From contig NC_134935.1 in the NCBI RefSeq assembly GCF_051020765.1, positions 17,113,579-17,177,578 of the forward strand: 64,000 nucleotides of DNA, in the 5' to 3' direction. The translations under genes were made by a program, and so were the position numbers. Of the stretch, positions 24,886-37,450 are shown piece after piece. Position 1 is the stretch's first letter, and the number at the start of each line of letters is the position of its first letter. The DNA is from Lasioglossum baleicum (taxonomy: Eukaryota; Arthropoda; Insecta; Hymenoptera; Halictidae). The notes under the pieces are model-generated. The model saw nothing but the letters and a program-made list of their open reading frames with translations, was not told the origin of the DNA and ran no database searches.

Positions 24886-26012
24886 CATAATTCCGAGCAC
24901 TCGCAGATTTAAAATTCAAAAAGGTCCGCGAAGTGGGATTTCGTTAGCCGCAGACAACAAGTTACCGAATCCGACCTGTCGAAAGTTGGTCGCACGTGTT
25001 TTACCACGATTCTCGCGATTTCACTTGCTAATATTCGTTGTATATTCATCCTGACCACGGAGTAGTCTGTTAGTTCACCTGGGCCGGAGCGTGGATCGGT
25101 AACAGGAGAATCTCCGGGCTCGGTACGCGCTGTAATCAAGCGACACTCGATCTCTCGCAGGTGTATCGCGTCGATCGGCCGGATCGATGGGTGGTTCCGA
25201 TGTAATTCCGAGATCGAACGGCCTCGGGAGATATTCGATTCCCGGGCACGACTCGGAAACGAAGAAAATCGAGGCGTTCGCGTGTTGCATGATCAATGGA
25301 CCGGGTGTATTCTTCGCAGAGTGAGAGAGAGAGCGCTATTCTCTTTCTCTTTTCTTCGTGCACCGTCGTGCTACACCGAGGGATTAGGTTCGCATGTTTT
25401 TATTTCCGAAATAAGCACCGTTGCCGGTCGTTCGATGGTAGTTGGTCCAATAGGTCCGAGATATAACGAGACGTGCGACGCGATAAAAGCGCTCTTTGCT
25501 TTCAATTTCCAAGCAGTTTTATTTCGGTCACGCCTCTTACGTATCGAGCGGGAGTCGGGCACGGTGCTCCGCTCTCCGTACACGATGCTTTTCAATCCAG
25601 TTTCGCTGAGAACACGACCAGCCGAATGGAGTTAGATTAGTCGCCGAAACGAAGAGAGAAAGAGAAAGAGAGACAGGAGTGAGAAAGAACGCACGGACCC
25701 TCATGTTTAGCTGCATTTCCCTTCCCCGCCACATTGCTTCTTTATATGGTCCCTCCGAGCCAGACCACTCTGCTCAAAATCCATAGAAAACATCGACTAT
25801 ATGCCCGGTGTTATCGTTTGTACCTCGATTGGTACCAACAGGACAATTCTAGAGACTCTATGAGTGGTAGGATTTGACTATGATTCAATGGTTCGAGGTT
25901 GGAAAGGTTCGAGGCTCAAAAGGGTTAAATATTCAGAAACTAACTCGATCTCGAAGAGCTCGAGAATTGATTCATTACGCAAGATTTCAAACATTTTCGA
26001 AATGTACAGATA

Positions 26013-26340
26013 GCCCAGTCACCAGATCGAAAAATGTCATTTTGAGAAACATTTCCTAATTTTGAACGCCTGTCTCTCGATACCTATTGGGTCAAAAAAT
26101 ACGTTGGAACAGTGAAATTTGAAGGAAACTTAATGCTCTTTTCAAAAATGAAAAGAAGAAGTTCGTAGGATCCATAGTTTTTGAGTTATAGACGATATAC
26201 CAAAAACAGGTAACAAAAATCGTGGTTTTTTTCCCCCTCCCCAAGTTAGCACAGGGTCCTAGAGGTCGAAAATTAAGATTCAGAACAAAATTTCATTAAG
26301 TTCGGAATACTTTCCAGGTAAAAGTACCTGGCGACTGGAC
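26013..26340. mobile_element. 328-bp TA-flanked element with short TIRs
   Basis: GCCCAGTCACCAG at the left and CTGGCGACTGGAC at the right are inverted copies with two mismatches. TA lies at 26011-26012 and 26341-26342. The interior is non-coding. The superfamily is inferred from TA and is less sure than for the other elements. Confidence 0.5.
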
Positions 26341-26341
26341 T

Positions 26342-27951
26342 AAGATTCTATAAATGCATAATGATCGACCGTCTCACCCCAACGTCTATCTTCCCACCGA
26401 ATCGATTGGACCGCAGCGTTGATTTGACTTCGAGGGTCGAAGCTAAGGGACACGAGTGACGAATGAGGGTTAATAAACAGAAGCAAATGGTAGTGGACAG
26501 TCGTTTACGGCCGGCGGAGTATATTACAAGTTCATTTAGGGGGAAATCTGTCACCGTAACGATACAATGGACGACGAAGGTAGCTGCTGCGGAGGGGAGA
26601 AACGCGATACCGTCGACGTCGACGAGAACGACGACGACGAAGAGAAGAACGAGAGAAACGCGGTCGGTCCGAGGGGAGAGAAACGGGAGCTGCGAGTTGG
26701 TCCACTTTCCTCGGTCTCAGCCCCGGGTCCCTCGTTCGTGGTCGTAGTTTCTTCGACTCGCGGGACTGTGTGTAAACGTCGTGTGTCTCGATCGGTCCGT
26801 GAGCCCCGGTTGAATTCTCCGGGCGAGGGGGTTTGCTTTCCATCCCCCCTGGCTCCCCCTCTCATCCTCCTCCCCGCTCCTCTCCCTACCCAAGCAGTTC
26901 CATTCCATCGAAACGGGATCGTCCGATTCTTTCCTTCGGCAAAACGATCGTACCGCGGGCTGAGTCGGCGAAATATATTTCACGGCGATCCGGTAAGACG
27001 TGCCTGCGACATCGTTGTTTTTTGACCCGGTCTCCCCCCTCTCTCTCTCTCTTTTCTCCTACTTTCTTCCATTCTTCTCCCTACCCCTCTCTCCATCGAC
27101 CGGAGTTCCCTCTCCTTCTTTTTCTCTTTCTCTTGTACCCGCTCCGCCACCCCCGCGCGGGGCAATTTTATCGCGCACCGCTCAATGTTATTGCGGTGTT
27201 AACAGGGTGCTTAAGGAAAATTAACCTTTATTGCACAGACTTTTAATCCGCCAGTGCTCCAGTTGGCCGGTCTTTAAACGGCTTAAGCGGTAATCGACAA
27301 AAGGATTGTTTAGGATAATGACCCAGCCGACGAGTGTTTGGATCGCCTCCGCACGGAATGGTCGGTATAAAGTAAAGTGCTGTTAGGTTAATCCCTTATT
27401 ATATATATATATTTCTCTCTCTCGACTTCGTCTACTCCCTCCACTCCCCTTCTCTTGTTCTCTTCGATGATCCAATTACGGGGAATCTTCTATAACTCGG
27501 TCGCGAGCCGATCGCGAGAACATTACCCAGGGTGCCGGTTATCTGCGATAGTCTGCTAGCTACCAGCACAGGTTACCGGTTCGTCTGTGCCGTAAAGCAC
27601 AATCCGGCCGAGCGGGTAAGTCGATTGCAATCTCGAGCCGATCTCCTTCGACTCTAATCCGCCGTGTACAATCAGCCGCCGCGCGAGGACACCTGGCAAA
27701 AGAGGATACCTAGACTTTCGAGGACGGTTAACCCCTTCGCCGCTGGAACAGCGTACGCGCCCCGGAAAAGTAGCTGATGTATTCTAGTTTATTAGAAATA
27801 TTTTGCTACTAATTTAGAGTTAATATCCCAAGCTGAAAATGAAGGTGACCTTCATATCTCTAAAGAAAATTACATAAAAACAGAAATTGTTTTGATATCT
27901 TATGAGCCCCATTTTACCATTCAACTTTGTCCCTCAGACATTCGACGTATT
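26342..27951. other. Gene-free stretch, CpG- and pyrimidine-rich
   Basis: CpG-rich 26490-27000 with an Asp/Glu-coding GAC/GAG patch (26610-26660), then a pyrimidine-rich tract 27025-27140 and TATATATATA at 27401. A short acidic frame starting at 26567 is noted under findings. Confidence 0.5.
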
Positions 27952-28006
27952 TTTAAAAACAACGAAGATATTTGAGGTGGCAACGTTAGGTGACTCACCC
28001 TGTACA
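27952..28006 (-). repeat. Transposon end, TGACTCACCCTGTACA type
   Basis: TTAAAAACAACGAAGATATT, then GAGGTGGCAACGTTAGGTGA and CTCACCCTGTACA. A second copy in the same orientation is at 30988-31042. Read on the minus strand it starts TGTACAGGGTGAGTCACC, a typical insect DNA-transposon end. The partner end was not found. Confidence 0.6.
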
Positions 28007-29180
28007 TTGTAGACAATTCTGATCCGACGGTGTAACCAGACAGGGCATTTCTCTTCAGGGAGAAGAAGAAGAAAAATATTGAATAAAGTTTCTCCAGACA
28101 ATACTTTGTATTCGAGAAAATTGGCTATGAAAGTTCGTCAGATTCTCGCGCAGTACACAAGAAGTAGTATTGACAGGTTATGGTCAGACGCATGCCGCTT
28201 CCTCTTCAAACTCCAATAGCACCACTAAAAAAAATCGTTTATCGACTTTCGAGGAGTCTTTTTACACAGGAAACTTCAATCTTCAAATCCGTAATGGGTG
28301 TAGACATGAAACCTCCTTCCCGATTACTTCACAATATCCACCTAATCATTTCTATCAATTTTCATCAAGGATTCAAGTGTCCGGTAACTCGCAAACAATT
28401 TCTAATAAAAAAATCTGCATCGCAAGCCTGACGCAATACAACAAAACGAGGGGATGAGAACGAAAGAAAAAATTCGTCCCGGCCCCGAAGCGCCGCAGGA
28501 AAAATTTTCCCATCAAACTGTGAAGAAATCGCGATCGAGGGGGTTAATCGCGGTCGGGGAGTGGAAGCCAGTCGAAGCAAGGGCCGCCTCTGGTAATACA
28601 CGAGCGGTGTATTGGTACGAGTAAGAAATACGCGTGTGGGTTCTCTCGAACGCGGAGCGTCGCGTCGCGGGCGTCGGCGTCGGGCGTCGGGGACGCAACT
28701 TTGGTCCTATCTGTCAGTGGCAGGCGAGGCAAGCCCCGAGGACATAAGGAACCAAAAGGGTGGCACTGACTGGGAGAGGGAGTGGGCAGACGGAACCACA
28801 GTGAAGAAGGACGGAGACGGGGAAAATTGCCGCTTAAACATGACGCGCGCACCCTGAGAGTCAAACTGCGAGTTTCCGAGCGCGAGGAGGCTGGTTCGCC
28901 TCATCGAAAGTCCCATGCACACCCTCGGCCCCCCTCGCTGAACTCGTTCGATAATATTGGATATGGCACCCCCGTACTCGTCCGCCCACATAACCACCGA
29001 CTCTCTTCTAGACCCCGAGTCGACCAATATGCGGTAGAAGTTATGTGGTGTCGCCTTATCCCTACCACCGAGCCCCATTCGACTACCCGCCTGTACCGGG
29101 AAGATGCTGAGTTCTCGAGTTTCTTAACTTTTCCTTACTTACTTCCTTCCTATCTACCCTTGCTCTCCTCCTCCGCTCCG

Positions 29181-29250
29181 TCCTTTCCTTCCTTCCTTCC
29201 TTCCTTCCTTCCTTCCTCCCTTCCTTCCTTCCTTCCTGCCTTCCTTCCTT
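29181..29250 (+). repeat. (CCTT)n microsatellite
   Basis: Tetranucleotide run with rare interruptions (CCTCCC, CCTGCC). It produces Pro/Ser/Phe-rich false frames on the plus strand and Gly/Arg/Lys/Glu-rich ones on the minus strand. Confidence 0.95.
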
Positions 29251-30493
29251 GATTCGTCGTCCTTTCTTCCGGTCGTCGCCGTCGTCGTCGGTGTGCTTTT
29301 GCCTATAAAGTCGGTCTCGTCGAGAACTTAATATCTCTAGGCGTGTCCCGGGCAACGTCGGACGGAATTTTATCAGTGAATCTGCGCCCGTTCGATTGCT
29401 TCATCGATCACTCTCCCGTAAATTGCCAATAACTCTTCTGCGCCGCCTAGTGTATGTAGTTATGTTTCGCGGTCGTGCCTTGACTACTTTCAGAACTAAT
29501 TTATCGACGGGACCCGGCGAACAAGCTATGCCTCGACGCCTCCTACTCATCCTCTCCTCATCCTCGCACTTCTCATCTTACGCTATACCACCGCTATATT
29601 TCTCGATTATCCTCCGGCCCGGAATTTCTTCTTTGATAAGGAGAATCCGAAACGTCTCAAAGGTGTCGATCAATGCTCAGCTCGTTCTGAACTTCCTGAA
29701 TTACCGGCCCCTCCATCTTCCTCTGACTATCAGCTGTTTTTTGTCCACCGGAAGCTTGTTAATTGGCTTCAGGAGCTGCGAAATCTCCCTTTCTAATAAA
29801 TCTTCAACTGCAAGTCACTCCATTTTTAATACTGCTTAATATCACATAGATATACACCGTCTACCAATGACAATACATAATGAATTATCTCCACTCTCTC
29901 TCCCTCTCTCTCTTGCGTATCTTTTACCAAACACCGCAGTCAAGCGGAAACCATCGATAAAACGAACGAATTAAGCACGCGGGAATATCTGCCGAAGCGC
30001 CGTGCCGATAGGATGTTTAAGGAAGCCATGGAAAACTCGAAAATACCGTGGACCACGTTGTTCAATATTGAAACGGAAGAGAGGGGATCTATCCTACGCC
30101 GGATCGAACATTCCGTGGAAGCTGTTCGACTACCATATATAGTATATTCGGGAGCCGGTTCGCGTTATCGATGCTCTCGGTAGTCGTTGGTTTTCGTGGG
30201 GCAATTTTACCGCGTTAAAATTACATATGGAAACGAGATTACTTATAGAGGCTGGGCCGATATGGCGCGGGGCACAGGTTTACATAGACGGCGTTATTGC
30301 CGGGGTAATTATCCACGCTGTCCTCTTTTTCCGCTTTACGGCTAGCCCCCATAAAGGGAGCTGACTACGTGCTTTTACCACCTTAGGGGGCGTGTCGCTG
30401 GGGACGTTGCTCGTTCGGGCAATAAAAAAGCGCAGCGCCGTGTGATCGAGGCACACACGATCCTACATCAGCCCCGGAGAGTGAGACAGAGAA

Positions 30494-30495
<2 letters not shown>

Positions 30496-30534
<39 letters not shown>
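30496..30534 (+). repeat. (GA)n microsatellite
   Basis: A perfect run of about 39 nt, with a short (CA)n at about 30592-30606. Confidence 0.95.
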
Positions 30535-30537
<3 letters not shown>

Positions 30538-30987
30538 GAGAGAAGGAACAGCTTTAATGCCAGTGAACCGGCCCCGGGTTTTGTCCGCGTTCACACACAC
30601 ACACATACAGTAACCGCACATAACGCTCGCCGACCGATGACCTATGCGTTTTCTTTGCCCTTTCGAGCCATTCTCCCCTGCTTTCGCAAAGCTTTCGCAA
30701 CGATTTACCTATGCTCTCGCAACGATTCAGCTATGTGTGCCTTTCGAGCGATCAACAGCTAGCTAGCGAGATTTCGCGCCATCAAGATCACACTTCCTCG
30801 ATTTCTGAGCCGTTTCTTGCGCGACCGCGATGTCCGGCACCGTAAACATACCGCTGAATTCATCGGTGCATGTTTCAGTCGGGTAAATAGACGGGAATTA
30901 CAATTTCTTTGTTTATATTGTTCGCAGTCTACTCGTTAATCACTCACTAATTTTCCAAGCCCCTTATTTGTAGACTTCATACTTAGG

Positions 30988-31042
30988 CTTTAAAAACAAC
31001 AGAGGTATTTGACGTGGCAACGTCAGGTGACTCACCCTGTAC
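30988..31042 (-). repeat. Second copy of the TGACTCACCCTGTACA end
   Basis: It differs from the 27952-28006 segment by only a few substitutions. The similarity begins near TTTAAAAACAAC on the left and stops right after CCCTGTACA on the right, which defines one element boundary. Confidence 0.6.
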
Positions 31043-32536
31043 AATACATTTTTATCAGGGAGGATAACTGCACAGCCAGAACCTTCTTTGCTTTTGGAGG
31101 CGTCGGTGAAAATGTGTGTATAATCAGGGTGTTTCTGGGAGATTTCATAGAAAAGGACTTCATAGATTTTGGGATTAATATGTTCAGTTGTTCAGTGAAA
31201 GATCGATTTTAGGAGTTATTGGAAGGGGAATTTGGATTATGTCATTTAGGTAAGCTTTAAGTCGGAAGGATAAGGGTTTAGGAATTACAATTTCGTTTCT
31301 CCCCGTGCGCCACAACTAGATTCATAAGAAAAATGAGTACATGATATTTAAAATTGTAGAACAATGTTTGTTTTTAACTATGACACACCCAAGGTAAGAA
31401 TATTTTAAAAATTGCGGATGGTGTCGAAGACAATACCTTGTCATTCAGTTAATTTCCAGGGCGGTCGCTCTTCAGCTTCAGTATAAAATCTGTATTTTGT
31501 CTTGTTTTTCATTTTTTACAACCGGAGTTTGCAGCTAAAAAATCTGAGAAAATGTGTCGGATCTTTTTGAGAATTTTTAAAAAACTGGGGTAATTAACCT
31601 TACGGGCGAGGTATGGGGTTCAAACTTGGTAGAGAGTACTAGAGAGGATTCTTTCTTGATGAGCTATCGAACGAGCCATTTCCGGTCGAAATGAAATTCG
31701 TTCTGGCCAATTGTTGGACAGAATATTAAGAGACGATAATTTGCTAGTTGCAATAGGGAAACTTGATTGAGTCGGATCTTTAGGGTGCTCTCCGAGTCCC
31801 GATTTCCCGAGCCGATTTTCTCCCGGCGTGCTCTTCGTGTCCCGGACGATCCTCGAGCGAGTTTCGAGCAGCAATCTCTGTGTGGTACACCTAAATACCA
31901 GAGACCCGTAGGACGAGAGCGGGCGCGCCTCTCGTTGATTGGAATCCCGCAAGGAGATATGAGAAGCTGATTAGTTCCATGGCTGAATAAAGGACAATGG
32001 TTTAGCTGCGCTATGAACGAGGAGAGATAGAGAGAGAGAGAGAGTGAGGGAGAGTGGCGTCTCTCGCACAACGAGCACATATAATAGGTTCCACGCCGCT
32101 AAAACTCGCTGTCGCGTCCCGACCGGCTGCTCCATTGCATCCGATTCATCGTCGACGGATCGTCGACAGATCGCGACGTGTCCATACCCGCTAAACATAA
32201 CATACCGTTCGTTCTCCCGGCCGTGTTCAATCACCAACGAATCGAAACGCCCTCTTTTCCGCTCGCAAAATGGAGCCATTGTTTCGTCGCACAAACGTCA
32301 GCGTCAACGGCTAATTATTCAGGAGTCATCGCGGGACAGATCATCACCGATCGGACGATGAATAATGTCGGTCTGTCGACGCCGGGACTCCGCTGGGGAA
32401 AATCATTTTTCCGGTCCCGACCGTGGTTGACAGGTTCAGCGGCAAAAATGTTTTCTTTGTTTCAACACTAGGTTTACGGGACTCGTTGAAATTGTCGGTT
32501 CTAATAGTTCTAAATTACGGTCATTGAGACTGTGGA
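31043..32536. other. Gene-free stretch
   Basis: No gene seen. A short GA run lies at about 32028-32044, and the region 31780-32360 is CpG-rich. Confidence 0.5.
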
Positions 32537-32697
32537 GATGTCACCATTCTTTTCTACAATTAGAAAATCGTGCTCGATTTGAAAATAAAATTTAATGATT
32601 AAATTTCAAAGAATACAGCTTTATTAATAAATTATATTAATCAATTATTGATTGTCGCCAGTCTTTTCTACAATCAAAAATTCGGGCACGAACTTAT
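32537..32697 (+). repeat. Diverged tandem repeat, period about 115 bp
   Basis: TCACCATTCTTTTCTACAAT at about 32541 and TCGCCAGTCTTTTCTACAAT at about 32656 begin similar 40-bp blocks, each followed by an AT-rich stretch. Confidence 0.5.
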
Positions 32698-33260
32698 GCA
32701 ATCATCTGATATAAAGAATGGCTAAAAGTTTTTTAGAGTTGGAGAAGAGAATCTAAAATATTGTAAAATTGTTATATTAAAAAAAAATTGTCTTCATACT
32801 TATAACATCAAACAAGCACATTATTTTTCTATCAGAGTCATAATAGTGCCATATTATTCGAATAATTTACAGCAGGTGAAAAATATTATACTTTCGTCCA
32901 GGACTTCGACGGAACTTATCACTGTGGGACGCGACATTTGGATTCGTTTGTTTTCGATATTCGCGCGTTTGTTTCGGCGGACCAGCGTCTCAGGAAATGG
33001 AAAACGGTGACTTACGGTCGCACGAGCCAACGTTTTCTCGTAAATTCTATGTTTTCACTGGTTCCCCGTGGCCCGTTCCTCGTCGATATCCGATCCGCGC
33101 GAACTTGAGGAATCGAGGCTATTTTTGATACGTCTTCTCCGGAGAAATAATTGTGCAAACCTATAAGGACATCTCTCTGTTATGCAGAAGCAGTCACCTA
33201 ACATTTTCACTACAAATATTCCTAGCGCTTTACGTGTGGATTTATTATTACATTCATTAT

Positions 33261-33335
33261 TAGACGGTGGATCTTTGTGGAAAATGAAAATTGTCTGCGT
33301 CAATTGCAAGACACAGTATAACTAACATAGATCTA
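33261..33335 (-). mobile_element. hAT-like MITE fragment, inverted
   Basis: TAGACGGTGGATCTTTGTGG followed by AAATGAAAATTGTCTGCGTC, the inverted right end of the family, then loss of similarity. Confidence 0.5.
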
Positions 33336-33346
33336 GAAAACATATA

Positions 33347-33395
33347 TTTAAAATTTTCATTAAGAGCCCAAATAAAAAAGTTTTAAAGAAAGCTT
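33347..33395 (-). repeat. Inverted copy of the 35111 repeat fragment
   Basis: TTAAAATTTTCATTAAGAGC then CCAAATAAAAAAGTTTTAAA is the reverse complement of the segment at 35111-35148 with a few changes. Confidence 0.5.
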
Positions 33396-33990
33396 TTTTT
33401 ATTTTTGCATGCAACCTTGTAAATTGTAATTTTTGGAAAATCTTCTTAGCAAGATCATTTAGTAAACCGATGCTTCTAAACGCTTACAAAACATCAGGTC
33501 GTTTGATACAGTTACAAAAAAGTTACACTGTTTTAAACTGCGTTCAAATACTTTCTTGATTAACTGTTTGTAGTAAAAAAAAGCGCAAGAAATATCTTTT
33601 CCTGTGTCATAATTACAGATTTCTCGGGCCACCACAAATCGTCCATTAAAATCCGTTCGACATCGTGCCACGAATCTTTCCAAAAATATCGTGAAAGACG
33701 TCGAACTCTTGCTCCGGTGCTCGTCGATCTGGAGATCGGGAAATTGGATTTTTCCGATGGCCAGGTCAGTTGGAATTCAATTGAACCGAGCAGTTTCCGT
33801 TCGTAGAAGAGCACGCGATTACGCAACGCTATTAATAAGCATGTCCGAGCGATGTTACGAGCGCGGGGTGTACGAGCAACGAATGTATATCATTTTCGAG
33901 CGAATTTACTCGGCGGCCACATGTGATATTGCAATAAATTAAGGAAAGTTATTAATAGCTCCGGTGCCATGACACGCGATCGACGCTCGG

Positions 33991-34012
33991 GCTCTCTCTC
34001 TCTCTCTCTCTC
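33991..34012 (+). repeat. (CT)n microsatellite
   Basis: A perfect CT run. Confidence 0.9.
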
Positions 34013-34918
34013 GTTTGCGGGTTCGCTACACAGCAAAGAGTAAGAGTGTAGCTGGTCCGGGTGGCTTTCGAACGATACTCTTTTGACTTTTCGTCGGTTC
34101 ACGTGAGCTCGTTGACGTCCGCGGAAATATCGACGATTGGCATTCACGAAAGGCTGGGCCGAAATTCAGCGCGAGCGATTCGACAGAATTTGTCGAGCAC
34201 GGCCTCGGCCCACGGGTAAAGCCAATGTTCCTGGCACTAACGAAGCGCAAAGACTAATTATCGAATACCAAACGCAAATTACCGTAAATGCCGCGTTAAT
34301 ATGCGTATATATTCGCCAGTGCTGTGGCTGTGCGCGGGTCCCACACATGTAGAGATACGTATAAACACAAGCGGAAACCGGGAGTCCGCTGTCGATGTTT
34401 AATCATCGAATCACCGTAACAAGTTCAAATTCGACTGTAATACGAGTTTATCAGCGAACCGCATCGTCGCCGATAGTTCCTCTGCCCTCTCTCTCGAAGC
34501 CGCGTAAATTCGTTCGATGCGGGCGTGGTATTGCAATGCAAACAACCACCAGCCGCCCCCCCCGGGATAACCGGCAATACTTTGGTTTGCTTCGTTTCAA
34601 TATTAAAATTGTACGGGCAATCCTCTTACCCTTAAATACACGGGTCACTCGAGCCTCTGAATGAAAACGCGGCCGGGCCGCGCACGCCGCACACGCCGCC
34701 ACCGCTCGATGTTAATGGGATACACCGGAGGATCCCCCTCGACCAATCGATAACAATGGATACGAATAATAAATCAGACATCGAGCATGCTGGCCAGCGA
34801 TTCATCCCATCCAAACGGTAAACCCTTCAACGGTTTCGAAATGATCGGAGCTTCCCGCCACCGTTCAACGCGTCAGGTTTTCTCGACAACATTGTCTTAA
34901 ATACATATTAAAATGCAC

Positions 34919-35055
34919 TAAAAAGGAGAAAATAATTTTTTTAGTCACTATAAATAAAAGCGTGGAGCGCTAAACTATATTGACGTAATCTTCGTGGGCG
35001 CTCCGCGCTTTTATTTACAGTCACTAATGTCTAAAAAAATTATATTCTCCTTTTT
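34919..35055. mobile_element. Short fold-back element (GCGCTCCGCG arms)
   Basis: The left arm 34919-34970 (AAAAAGGAGAAAATAATTTT to AAAGCGTGGAGCGC) and the right arm 34998-35055 are inverted copies. The left arm lacks about 7 bp present in the right. The loop is about 27 bp. Target duplications were not identified. Confidence 0.7.
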
Positions 35056-35110
35056 ATACTTAAAAAGTTTCTTTTATATATTATATATCTTTTTATTTTC
35101 TACTTTTTAA

Positions 35111-35148
35111 AGCTTTTTTATTTGGGCCCCCAATGAAAATTTAAAATG
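35111..35148 (+). repeat. Fragment of a GGGCCC-AATGAAAATTT repeat
   Basis: TTTTTTATTTGGGCCCCCAA followed by TGAAAATTTAAAAT resembles an internal block of the fold-back family. It recurs inverted at 33347-33395. Confidence 0.5.
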
Positions 35149-35457
35149 TACAGTTAGTCGAATTAATATTCGGACGCTCTAATAAAGACGATAACTATTT
35201 TAATATTGTACTATACGGTTTGAACTTTTTTGGGAAGCTAGAGCAATCAGTTTATTACAGGATGTGAAACGAAATTTTTTCAAAAATTGCAGTTCATCGG
35301 AATTGTAGAAAAAATAGTAGAAGTTGGATTTTACAACTCTTTTATGTGGGCCTATATTGAAAATTAGGAAAATACGTTTCGAAGATCTGTGTGGATTAAA
35401 CATATTCTGAAAATTTCGTGAAAATCGGTCGACGTTAATCTTCCAATGAGAATTGAA
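35149..35457 (+). mobile_element. Single arm of the TGACTCCCAC fold-back family
   Basis: It starts TACAGTTAGTCGAATTAATA followed by TTCGGACGCTC and then runs parallel to the left arm of the 55985 element (TTTTTTGGGAAGCTAGAGCA, ATGTGGGCCTATATTGAAAA) to about 35457, where it stops. The second arm is missing. Confidence 0.75.
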
Positions 35458-36821
35458 TGGTTCTTTGATTTTGTATTGCGGTGTACGTGCAGGAAAAGGT
35501 GAGGACAGAGTGTTATTTGCGAGATTTGGGGCAGTAAAAGGGTTGGTCCGAGGGTGGAGAATGCGTGGGCGCAATTCTGGACTCGAGGATGCCCGGTATC
35601 TAACATCCAGATTCCGGCGCCTAGCCTCCAATACCGATCGTGTCGTTGGGAGCATCGGTGGGCTGACATGTCAACACGTTCTGCCGTTAATGCAGGTTTC
35701 GAGCGGGCCCGAGTACACCGGCCTCGATAAGGACGGTTTACATCGAGGGGTTGGTTAAGGAAGAGTTACGAGTACGTGATCCTGAGTATCGAGTATCGAG
35801 GGAGTTCGGGTCGATGCCGGGTACCGCTTCGAAATTAGGAACACGTTCGCGTTTAGCCGTGGATCGCAGGCTTTTCCCATACCGCATGGTGTGCTCGAAA
35901 CCTGCTTTGCGTGGGCAAAATTGAATTTATCACAAGTTCCATATCTTCAAGCAATTTCAACCTTTAAAACCCCAAAAATTAACCTATTAAATAAATCAGA
36001 AGGTAATTATTTAGAAAAGGTTCCTGTTGGATTACCAAATTTGTTCCACAATTACTCTCAGGTAGTTCTTATACAGTTTTTCGCGCTAATTCCGAATCTG
36101 TCCTTAATTTTTCTCCTAGACGCACAGTTTTTGAGAAACATGACTTTGAACAAAAACATATTTTTCAACTTTAAACAAATATTGTGATGTTATTATAAAA
36201 GATATTGAATTGTTCTTTACAGTAAAAGATCATGCAGACTTTCCCGAATACTTTTGCAATTGAAAAATATCCTGAAAAATTGGTGCAAAAGTGGTGTCTC
36301 TCCGTCTTTAAAGGTTGTTCAAACATATTTAAACAATCATAATGTATTAATATTGGATAACACTGTATTAGAAGTCGACGAGGACCCTTTTATGAATAAT
36401 TACCGAAATTTTAACGTAACGTAATGTTTGTTTCAGAGCGCCAACTTTTCAATTTCCTTTCATGAAACAACAGGGGTCTGTAATTTGTTTATCCGCGCAG
36501 CATCATTTCGTTACGTTCCGTCCCAGCTGTACATATATTTCATCCGTAATATTTCACATCCGAAAAATTTGGTAAGCTTCGAGTCCATACAGAAAATTAC
36601 AACCGTGCCATGATATTCATCAAAATTCCCGCTTCGGTTTTGTATTTGCTTTCTTGCATTATTATTATCTCGCGGAAAAATAATAACGCCGTGTTATAAT
36701 TTACGCGTAGGTTCGCGCGTTTCTCACCATGGCAAAAAATACTTCTGGGGAGATGATATTATTTCACGATGGGAAAACAGAAAATAAAACATTTAGCACA
36801 CAATAAGCGTATAAAGAGAGG

Positions 36822-36822
<1 letters not shown>
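35458..36822. other. Gene-free stretch
   Basis: CpG-rich to 35900 and AT-rich after. No supported feature. Confidence 0.5.

Positions 36823-36887
<65 letters not shown>
36823..36887 (+). repeat. (GA)n microsatellite, longest in the window
   Basis: About 65 nt of AG repeats starting after GAGAGGGGGAG. Long GA runs in insects can bind GAGA factor, but nothing nearby shows a promoter. Confidence 0.95.
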
Positions 36888-36892
<5 letters not shown>

Positions 36893-37240
36893 GGAAAAGA
36901 TGGTGAAGTATGTGTATGGAGAAAACACGAGATGAATAATCTGAAGATAAACACGATAAATAAAGGATTACGAGTAATGAAAATAAATTACCTGCGCAAA
37001 CAACGGTGAAGGCATTATTACTCTATATGCAAATCAAAAGCTACGGTGAAGAATACTGTTTGTTCGTAATATGTCGGATATCATACGGTATTGTGTGCGT
37101 TTGACGGGGCAAAAAGTCCGATCGGCACTTTGTTATACGAAATTATAAAGAATAGCGAAAGGGGTTGGACGAATCACGTTTATTTATTAAAATTTGTTCC
37201 TGTTCCCGTGAACAAATATTATATTACATTTGGTAATTAC

Positions 37241-37406
37241 TAGGCTGCGGATTTCAATCATTTATAACAAAAATGGACTGCTCAAATAAAAAAATACAGA
37301 CAATAGAAGAACCGCATGATGTTGTTATGAAATGCATATTTATTTAACTTCTGGCTTTTGCAATTGACTTGAACAATTTTGATTTCGCATAAAGATCCGC
37401 AATCTA
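37241..37406 (+). mobile_element. hAT-like MITE with both ends, mutated TIRs
   Basis: TAGGCTGCGGATTT at the left and AAAGATCCGCAATCTA at the right, 166 bp apart, with a family-like interior (CTTTTGCAATTGACTTGAAC). Flanks GTAATTAC and TTCGTGAT differ, so no target duplication remains. Confidence 0.75.
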
Positions 37407-37415
37407 TTCGTGATA

Positions 37416-37450
37416 TACAGGGTGGCTCAAAATTCCTTCAACAACCGGAA
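37416..37450 (+). repeat. Solo CAGGGTGG transposon-like end
   Basis: TACAGGGTGGCTCAAAATTC followed by CTTCAACAACCGG begins 10 bp after a MITE right terminus. No inverted partner was found. Confidence 0.35.

Noticed and set aside
29083..29355. Minus-strand frame with repeated EGRK
   Set aside because: Translation of the CCTT microsatellite.
30918..30935. TTCGCAGTCTA, similar to the MITE terminus
   Set aside because: Only about 8 bases match the TIR and no family interior adjoins it.
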